DNA from: Eubacteriales bacterium
GTDB taxonomy: Bacteria; Bacillota; Clostridia; Peptostreptococcales; Anaerovoracaceae
Assembly: GCA_028692105.1 (NCBI GenBank)
Contig: JAQUYC010000010.1
Coordinates: forward strand, 1 to 58,049
DNA: 58,049 nucleotides
Reading direction: 5' to 3'
A model generated the notes under the pieces. It ran no database searches and had not been told where the DNA came from. It worked only from the letters and a program-made list of their open reading frames with translations. Shown here piece by piece: positions 52,651 through 58,049 of the stretch; position 1 is the stretch's first letter; every line of letters starts with the position of its first letter. The translations under genes were made by a program, and so were the position numbers.

Positions 52651-52696
52651 TAGTTAGAAATTAGAAAGTTACGCTAATTACCAGTGGTATCCGACG

Positions 52697-53815
52697 TTAT
52701 TCGACATCCGAATAATTTATCATCCATTCTATAAATATGCCATAGCCTTTTGTGGGGTCATTAACAAAAACATGTGTTACGGCACCGATAATTTTATTGT
52801 TCTGTATGATTGGACTCCCGCTCATACCTTGTATTATTCCGCCGCTTTTTTTCAATAATCTCTCATCTGTTACCTTGATCACCATACTTTTTATGCTTGC
52901 TTTAGATTGACGGTTGATCTTTTCAATCTCTATATCGTACTTTTCAATCTTATCACCATCTAAAGTAGTCAAAATATATGCAGGCCCCTTTTCCACTTCA
53001 TTCTGATATCCTATTTTAAGGGGTTCACTATAGATTGGATTTATAACAGTATCATAAGTTTCACCAAATATCCCATATTCGGTATTAATAGTCAATTTAC
53101 CTAAAGGTTTATCAGATTCATAAAAAATTCCTTTGATTTCTCCGGGAGTGCCAGCTTTGCCTTGCTTTACAGATTCTACTTTTGAATTGAGAAGCTCACC
53201 TTGCGCTACGGAAAGGATGGTGCTGGTTTCAGGATCTGTTATGGCATGACCCAAAGCCCCAAATGTATTCTTGGCAGGGTCAATAAATGTCAGGGTTCCG
53301 ATTCCTGCAGTTCTATCTTTTACCCATACACCGATTTTAAACAGGTTGTCATCAACAGATTTGACCGGAGTCACCTTAACGTCAATAATATCATCTTTTC
53401 TTTTCACTTTCAATCTAACATCGCTTTTTATTTCATTGATTATTTCTCTTACTTCCTTAGCATTATTGACTTTAGTTCCGTTAATATCAAGAATATTATC
53501 ACCTATCTGCAGGCCCGCAGAAAGACCCGGATTAACAAATTCTCCTTCCGGAGTTTCGATTTCTTCAAGCCCGACTACCAAAACCCCCTTAACATTCATT
53601 CTTACTCCAACCGAATGACCTCCGGGAATGAGCATTTTTTCAGGAACAACGCTGATAGTAACTTCCTTAAGCGGTAATTTTATAATCTTGGTTTCATTTG
53701 CAAATATTTTAATATCAGTTGGGATAAAAGATAATACGCTGCCCACTGAAAGAAGCACCGCAACCATAAAAGTAAGGACCAGAACTGATCCTTTCTTAAG
53801 AATTTCTTTGTACAT
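52697..53815 (-). CDS. spoIVB: SpoIVB signalling peptidase
   Basis: SpoIVB is made in the forespore and triggers activation of pro-sigma-K in the mother cell. The 372-residue product has one N-terminal membrane helix (about 9-31), a PDZ domain (about 100-175) with SAGLQIGDNIL and a C-terminal S55 protease domain with the catalytic serine in QGMSGSPII near residue 332 and histidine in FGALGHAITD. ATG at 53815 has GGAGG six bases upstream; the ATG at 53821 touches that site. Confidence 0.94.
   Translation of the reverse strand: MYKEILKKGSVLVLTFMVAVLLSVGSVLSFIPTDIKIFANETKIIKLPLKEVTISVVPEKMLIPGGHSVGVRMNVKGVLVVGLEEIETPEGEFVNPGLSAGLQIGDNILDINGTKVNNAKEVREIINEIKSDVRLKVKRKDDIIDVKVTPVKSVDDNLFKIGVWVKDRTAGIGTLTFIDPAKNTFGALGHAITDPETSTILSVAQGELLNSKVESVKQGKAGTPGEIKGIFYESDKPLGKLTINTEYGIFGETYDTVINPIYSEPLKIGYQNEVEKGPAYILTTLDGDKIEKYDIEIEKINRQSKASIKSMVIKVTDERLLKKSGGIIQGMSGSPIIQNNKIIGAVTHVFVNDPTKGYGIFIEWMINYSDVE
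52700..52706 (-). promoter_or_regulatory. Candidate 0A box in the end of spoIVB
   Basis: On the minus strand TGTCGAA, a perfect core 0A box, overlaps the last spoIVB codons about 50 bases upstream of the spo0A -35. It could serve autoregulation, as in Bacillus. Confidence 0.4.
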
Positions 53816-53845
53816 TCTCATCCTCCATCCGGATCACAAATCTTG

Positions 53846-54331
53846 TTAGCTTTCGAAATCTTGTAATAGTTCGTCAAGTTCTTCCGTGCTTAGCTTTATT
53901 ACTCCTTTTCGGAAGAGTTCCTGATCCGCCACGCTTAAAATTGAGAATGCAATGTCAGTATCTTTTATGAATGTCTCTTTTCCAAATTCATCGTAATAGA
54001 AAACTTTAATTATCCCATCGACCTCTTTTACAAGGTAATAATCAGGATTAGAACTATTTTGATTGTTCTCAGATTCAGAGTCTATGATTCCCTCGGGAAT
54101 ATCAGTCATATTTTTCTTGCCAATTATATTGTCAAGAATATCATAGCCATTCTGACCTTCCGAATTAATTGCACCTTTTGATGAGACGGGATAATCACTG
54201 TCAGTATTGATATCTTTTTGGGAGTCATAATCTACCGGGGACTGATTCAACCAGATACCAAATATAAATAATCCGAGGAGGATAATATAAAACAGCTTTC
54301 CCTTTAAATAGTTTTTTCTTTGACTAAACAT
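53846..54331 (-). CDS. BofC C-terminal domain-like protein
   Basis: The 161-residue product has a membrane anchor (about 13-30), an acidic, Asn/Ser/Asp-rich linker (about 35-95) and a C-terminal domain beginning DYYLVKEVDGIIKVFYYDE and ending LSTEELDELLQDFES. That domain resembles the C-terminal domain of BofC, the forespore inhibitor of SpoIVB. The BofC N-terminal domain is missing and is replaced by the linker. ATG at 54331 has GAGGTG six bases upstream. It is 30 bases before spoIVB, so the two are almost certainly co-expressed. The resemblance is from pattern reading and is the main uncertainty. Confidence 0.6.
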   Translation of the reverse strand: MFSQRKNYLKGKLFYIILLGLFIFGIWLNQSPVDYDSQKDINTDSDYPVSSKGAINSEGQNGYDILDNIIGKKNMTDIPEGIIDSESENNQNSSNPDYYLVKEVDGIIKVFYYDEFGKETFIKDTDIAFSILSVADQELFRKGVIKLSTEELDELLQDFES

Positions 54332-54389
54332 TGCCATCACCTCAAAAAGTAGTGTTGACAAAATTAGATGTTTTTATAACGCATAAGTA

Positions 54390-54416
54390 GAAAATTATCG
54401 ACTGTAGATAATTTTC
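54390..54416. promoter_or_regulatory. Hairpin A between comEA and the BofC-like gene
   Basis: Perfect arms GAAAATTATC and GATAATTTTC around a seven-base loop. It may end the comEA transcript on the minus strand or act as an operator for the forespore genes. Confidence 0.5.
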
Positions 54417-54434
54417 TTACATCTGTGCATTTTC

Positions 54435-54487
54435 AACAGTCACTTCCTTTCAGCAAAGCTGAATTCATTTCAATATAAGTGACTGTT
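54435..54487. promoter_or_regulatory. Nested hairpin B after comEA
   Basis: AACAGTCACTT pairs with AAGTGACTGTT over 31 bases, with an inner TTCAGC/GCTGAA hairpin. It overlaps the last codon of comEA and is probably its 3' RNA end structure. Confidence 0.5.
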
Positions 54488-55142
54488 ATACTGTAATTTT
54501 ATCCTTAAACTTCTCAAAAGTTTTTTCTCCAATGCCACTGACATTTTTAATGTCTTCAATTCGATTGAACTTACCATGTTCGTTGCGATAGCTTATTATT
54601 TTTTCTGCAGTTGCCGGTCCTATTCCCGATAGCTGCTGCAGCAATTCGGATGATGCAGTGTTTATATTTATAATTCCCGTTTTGTTTGCATTGCCATTCG
54701 CAGCCGTTATGAGTGAAGAATTTATATTTGATTCTGTTTCGATTTCTTGCTTTGTCGGGATGTATACCTTCTGACCATCTATGAGTATTTCCGCTTGATT
54801 TAAAAATTTCGTATCTGCATCATGTGATAAGCCTCCGGCCATTTCAATGGCTTCATAAACACGACTTCCATCAGAAAGCTTAACAACTGACGGATTCATG
54901 ACCGCTCCGGAAACATCAATTATAATTGTTATTGCTTTAGCGGTAGTTTGCATAATCATTGGATCTGTTGTATCTTGAAATGATTCCGTACTAATTTCAG
55001 GAATTTGAGAAATAGTCAGATCCTTCTCCGCCGTCTGTTCCTTTAATAAATAAAAAATTAAGGCCATCACAAGCAGCACAACACCTGCGATAACCTTAAT
55101 CTGTAGTCTTTTATCAAATTTAATAAAATGAAAGGAATTCAT
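54486..55142 (-). CDS. comEA: ComEA family helix-hairpin-helix protein
   Basis: ComEA binds DNA on the outside of the membrane during transformation. The 218-residue product has an N-terminal membrane helix (about 12-30), an SLBB domain (about 65-135) with SRVYEAIEMAGGL, and a C-terminal HhH pair with INTASSELLQQLSGIGPATAEKI and VSGIGEKTFEKFKDKI. ATG at 55142 has GGGGG seven bases upstream. comEB and comEC are not adjacent, so DNA uptake cannot be concluded from this gene alone. Confidence 0.88.
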   Translation of the reverse strand: MNSFHFIKFDKRLQIKVIAGVVLLVMALIFYLLKEQTAEKDLTISQIPEISTESFQDTTDPMIMQTTAKAITIIIDVSGAVMNPSVVKLSDGSRVYEAIEMAGGLSHDADTKFLNQAEILIDGQKVYIPTKQEIETESNINSSLITAANGNANKTGIININTASSELLQQLSGIGPATAEKIISYRNEHGKFNRIEDIKNVSGIGEKTFEKFKDKITV

Positions 55143-55229
55143 ACCCTTACCCCCTAATGTAATAATGTTAGCCATGCCGAAAAGACATTATATCTCATGT
55201 AAGAATATTACATTAAAAGGATAATATTG

Positions 55230-55898
55230 TCAATTATTAAAATGTATTGCAGTTCGTTTGATGGAAACCTGAGCTCTGTCATATTGAATTTCCGCAAAAT
55301 TACAGAATGATGCCAACACTAATTCCGGGCTTAAATTTGAACTGCTTCCTGCTGCTAATTTTGCAGTTATTAAAATTTGATTCTCGTTTGCTTCACCTTC
55401 TATATCAAAAATTAAAGGCTTAATGTTTATTTCAATATCTTTGCCGCCTTTTTTCTGACGCTTAAATACCATGATTTCGTTCTGCGATATGTATTTATCG
55501 ATAAGTCCGGAAATATCTTGATTTAAGACATTTTTAGCCGGTATGATTATTTCATAATCGGCAGTTTCGGTCATAGCAGCCAAAGATTTTCCAGAAGCAG
55601 GCAATTCTTCACACGAAAGTATGCCAAGTCCCTCCGGCATGCTCGAATTCAGCTTGTTCACGATTGTTTCTGTCGGATACGTATCTATAGTTTCAAATTC
55701 CAAGTATTCACTCGAACTGGTGTACCCCAGCGATAAAGGCTGTGCAAAGCTCATCTTTGGATGCGGGTTAAATCCTTGAGAATATTTAAGTTTTATTCCT
55801 ACCCGTTTGAAAGAACGCTTGAAAAGTCTCAACAAGTCTAAATGCGAAATATATCGTATATATCCACTCTTATAAAAACAAACAGAATATCGACTCAT
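55230..55898 (-). CDS. TIGR03936 family radical-SAM-associated protein
   Basis: The 222-residue protein (DUF2344) starts with YSVCFYKSGYIRYISHLDLLRLFKR and contains QGFNPHPKMSFAQPLSLG, the family signature. Function is unknown; it nearly always follows the TIGR03960 radical SAM gene, and the two are often found near obg and rplU. GGAGGG six bases before the ATG lies in the end of that gene, with a four-base overlap. RNase E/G, the usual next gene, is absent. Confidence 0.92.
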   Translation of the reverse strand: MSRYSVCFYKSGYIRYISHLDLLRLFKRSFKRVGIKLKYSQGFNPHPKMSFAQPLSLGYTSSSEYLEFETIDTYPTETIVNKLNSSMPEGLGILSCEELPASGKSLAAMTETADYEIIIPAKNVLNQDISGLIDKYISQNEIMVFKRQKKGGKDIEINIKPLIFDIEGEANENQILITAKLAAGSSSNLSPELVLASFCNFAEIQYDRAQVSIKRTAIHFNN

Positions 55899-57742
55899 TT
55901 AATTCCCTCCATAGTACATTCTACTCTACTATTGATGCCGCACCCTATACAACTAAGTCTGCAATCCGAGCTTTGCTCTTCCCGTAAAGATTTATTATTT
56001 TCCGCTATAAGGAATTCTTTTGTAACACCGGTATCTATTATATCCCAGGGAAGTATTTCATCGTATGACCTTTCTCGGTGTGCATAAAAATCAGGATCGA
56101 TTCCTGTCTCAAGAAAGGCCTTCATCCAGATGTCATATTTCAAATGTTCTCTCCATCCGTCAAATTTACATCCAAGCTCCACAGCCTTTATCAGTGTATC
56201 GCATAAACGGCGGTCACCTCTTGCAAACACAGCTTCCAAATGACTTGGGTCAGTACCGTGGTAATTGAAAGAGACACCTTTAATAGATTTAAGCTTATCT
56301 CTTAGATATTGATGCTTTTTGTGAAAAGTATCGGCTGTATCCTGAGGAACCCATTGGAATGGAGTGTGGGCTTTCGGTACAAAATTTGAGACGCTGACAG
56401 ATAGATTAAACCTGCCTCGTTTTCCCGTAACATTATAGTTGATAGCGGTGATATTCTTAGCAATCTCAACTATGCCATCAAGATCTTCATAAGTTTCAGT
56501 CGGCAAACCTATCATAAAATACAACTTGATGCTTGTCCAACCGAGTCTGATGGCTTGCTCCATTCCATTGTAAATATCATCATCAGTTATTGTCTTATTG
56601 ATAACATCGCGAAGTCTTTGGGAACCTGCTTCAGGAGCGAAAGTCAAACCTGATTTCTTATAACCTTGAATATCCTGCAATACCTTAAAAGAAAAAGAAT
56701 CAAGCCTTAGGGACGGCAAAGATAATGAGACATTATTTTCTTTGCATATCGCCATTAATTCTTCTACTAAGGGCTCTATCTGAGAATGGTCACTCGTGGA
56801 AAGCGAAAGAAGTGACAGCTCCTCGTGCCCGGTTTCTGCAAGCTGATTTAAAGCCATGTTTTTAATAGTTTCCTTGGTACGCTCCCTCACAGGGCGATAA
56901 ATTATTCCGGCTTGACAAAATCTACAGCCTCTTGTGCAGCCTCTGAAAATCTCAATAACCGCCCTGTCATGAACTGCTTCAATGAGCGGTACAATGGTTT
57001 TTTCAGGGAACTCTGCAAGGTCCAGATCATCAAGAATTCTTTTTTCTACTCGGTCAGGTGCTTTATCATAATTCTTTTTAATTTCTATTATTTTCCCATC
57101 ATCGTTATAGACCGGTGTATAAAACTTAGGAACATATACACCATCTATCTCAGCTAAGGTCCTCAGAAATGTTTCCTTATCAGAGCCTGATTCTTTCCAG
57201 CTTTTATGTGCTTCACAAATCTGGGGCAATACCTCTTCTCCGTCACCGACCATAATAAAATCGAGTATCTCAGCTAAGGGTTCGGAATTGAAGGCACAAG
57301 GCCCGCCAGCCGCAATAAATGGATATGATGCATCTCGATCTTTGCTTTTATATGGGATTCCGCCAAGATTCAGCATATTGACTATATTGCTGTATGACAA
57401 TTCATACTGCAGAGTAAAACCTAAAATGTCAAGATCTCTGATAGGGGATTTGGTTTCTAAAGTAAATAACGGCAGTCCCTCAGCTCTTAATAGGCTTTCC
57501 ATATCTTCCGCCGGTGCAAATATGCGCTCACAGTACACAGAATCCACTTTATTCAAAATATGATATATGATCTGCAGACCAAGGTAAGACATGCCAATTT
57601 CATAAGTATCCGGAAATGCAAATCCGAATCTGGTTCTTATATTTGAAAGATCCTTCTTTACAGTATTTAATTCGCCGCCAATGTATCGCCCGGGTTTTTC
57701 CACCCGCATTAAAAGCTTGTCCAATTGTATTGATAATGTCAT
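55895..57742 (-). CDS. TIGR03960 family B12-binding-type radical SAM protein
   Basis: The 615-residue product has an N-terminal cobalamin-binding-like Rossmann domain (about 1-190), the radical SAM cluster CTRGCRFCQ near residue 272, a SPASM-free barrel with the LSLLSLSTSDHSQIE segment, and a C-terminal zinc-like cysteine patch with CRLSCIGCGINSRVEC. The substrate is not known; pairing with TIGR03936 suggests a shared rRNA/tRNA or cofactor modification role, which is inference. It overlaps the next upstream gene by four bases. Confidence 0.92.
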   Translation of the reverse strand: MTLSIQLDKLLMRVEKPGRYIGGELNTVKKDLSNIRTRFGFAFPDTYEIGMSYLGLQIIYHILNKVDSVYCERIFAPAEDMESLLRAEGLPLFTLETKSPIRDLDILGFTLQYELSYSNIVNMLNLGGIPYKSKDRDASYPFIAAGGPCAFNSEPLAEILDFIMVGDGEEVLPQICEAHKSWKESGSDKETFLRTLAEIDGVYVPKFYTPVYNDDGKIIEIKKNYDKAPDRVEKRILDDLDLAEFPEKTIVPLIEAVHDRAVIEIFRGCTRGCRFCQAGIIYRPVRERTKETIKNMALNQLAETGHEELSLLSLSTSDHSQIEPLVEELMAICKENNVSLSLPSLRLDSFSFKVLQDIQGYKKSGLTFAPEAGSQRLRDVINKTITDDDIYNGMEQAIRLGWTSIKLYFMIGLPTETYEDLDGIVEIAKNITAINYNVTGKRGRFNLSVSVSNFVPKAHTPFQWVPQDTADTFHKKHQYLRDKLKSIKGVSFNYHGTDPSHLEAVFARGDRRLCDTLIKAVELGCKFDGWREHLKYDIWMKAFLETGIDPDFYAHRERSYDEILPWDIIDTGVTKEFLIAENNKSLREEQSSDCRLSCIGCGINSRVECTMEGIK

Positions 57743-58049
57743 ATATATCGCTCCATTCTTTTATAATTCAATAATTTCGTAAAATCAGCGTAAATGCCGC
57801 AATAATAGATTCCGTCTAAAAGCTCAGTTTCACTTAACTGACCTTTGTATTTGCCTTTATCGCTAACTATTGTAAATATCCGGTTTTGCATTGGCTTATA
57901 CTGTTCTATAACCTTCAGCGCCCTCATATCTTCTTTGCAAACTACAATTTGAGGAGTTCCGTTTTTCCCCTCCTCAATATTTCTTGTAATTTTATAGAAG
58001 ATAAAACCGTTATCTTGCTTTCTTGCAGCATATAGATTGATTGCCAAAG
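57739..58049 (-). CDS. Unrecognised gene, 3' part at the window edge
   Basis: At least 102 residues lie in frame and end four bases inside the TIGR03960 gene (ATGA overlap), so it is part of that operon. A TTG at 58047 is the first start codon seen, but the frame is open at the edge, so the true start is probably outside. The sequence is a mixed alpha/beta type with VVCKEDMRALKVIEQYKPM and no motif I recognise. rodA or mgsA often takes this position in clostridia, and it is neither. Confidence 0.55.
   Translation of the reverse strand, partial: LAINLYAARKQDNGFIFYKITRNIEEGKNGTPQIVVCKEDMRALKVIEQYKPMQNRIFTIVSDKGKYKGQLSETELLDGIYYCGIYADFTKLLNYKRMERYI

Noticed and set aside
52590-52660. Sigma-H promoter for spo0A
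   Set aside because: A perfect -10-like AGGGAATTA exists on minus, but the only good -35-like sequence is about five bases too far away.
1-58049. CRISPR arrays, toxin-antitoxin or defence systems, biosynthetic clusters
   Set aside because: No spaced repeats and no genes of those kinds; every sizeable frame fits a housekeeping, sporulation or single-unknown call.

Overview
The window is a gene-dense chromosomal stretch of moderate-to-low GC from an anaerobic, endospore-forming member of the Clostridia. The evidence is the complete spoIIIA operon, spo0A, spoIVB with a BofC-like neighbour, purine-rich Shine-Dalgarno sites before nearly every gene, frequent TTG starts, Firmicutes-type LexA boxes, and family-level features such as HemZ, RNase J, IreB and the TIGR03960/TIGR03936 pair. 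I cannot name the species. A lineage in the Peptostreptococcales/Anaerovoracaceae neighbourhood is a guess. No rRNA, tRNA, CRISPR array, insertion sequence or prophage was found.

Layout. 252-23069 (+) is a housekeeping run: TIGR04086 membrane protein, secD-secF, bifunctional relA/spoT, dtd, a YqgX-type metallo-hydrolase, hemZ, hisS-aspS, nadD-yqeK-rsfS, leuS, RNase J, a YlbF protein, a truncated Xaa-Pro peptidase, efp, mltG, a tRNA wobble-modification pair (trmR-trhP) and a CNNM/hemolysin-type membrane protein. After a strong terminator and a sigma-E-like promoter comes the eight-gene spoIIIA operon (23282-27812). It is followed, from a new vegetative promoter, by asp23-nusB-kae1-like-xseA-xseB-ispA-dxs-tlyA and then mutS-mutL-miaA, a lone tyrosine recombinase, a PLP enzyme coupled to a VTT membrane protein, and an SOS-controlled LysM (YneA-like) gene. 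At about 44 kb the coding strand flips. ruvX, ireB and alaS run on the minus strand, one ferredoxin-fused aldo/keto reductase runs on plus (48049-49005), and from 49121 to the end everything is on minus: nifU-nifS, a small exported unknown, a DUF896 protein, spo0A, spoIVB, a BofC-like gene, comEA and the TIGR03936/TIGR03960 pair.

How the genes work together. Most encode translation (synthetases, EF-P, tRNA modification, ribosome silencing), RNA turnover, protein export, isoprenoid synthesis and DNA repair. Sporulation is represented by three groups: the mother-cell/forespore SpoIIIA channel, the SpoIVB signalling protease with its candidate regulator, and the master regulator Spo0A. The ancestral clostridial order dxs-tlyA-nadK-argR-recN-spoIVB-spo0A is split here. 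The dxs-tlyA half sits on plus and is followed by mutSL, while spoIVB-spo0A lies about 17 kb away on minus.

No wholly new multi-gene system is evident. The most unusual items are a SpoIIIAF reduced to 55 residues (membrane anchor only), an Xaa-Pro aminopeptidase that lost its N-terminal domain and starts in a 9-bp tandem repeat, three evenly spaced LexA boxes before the LysM gene, a two-hairpin leader before nifS, and a BofC-like gene upstream of spoIVB.
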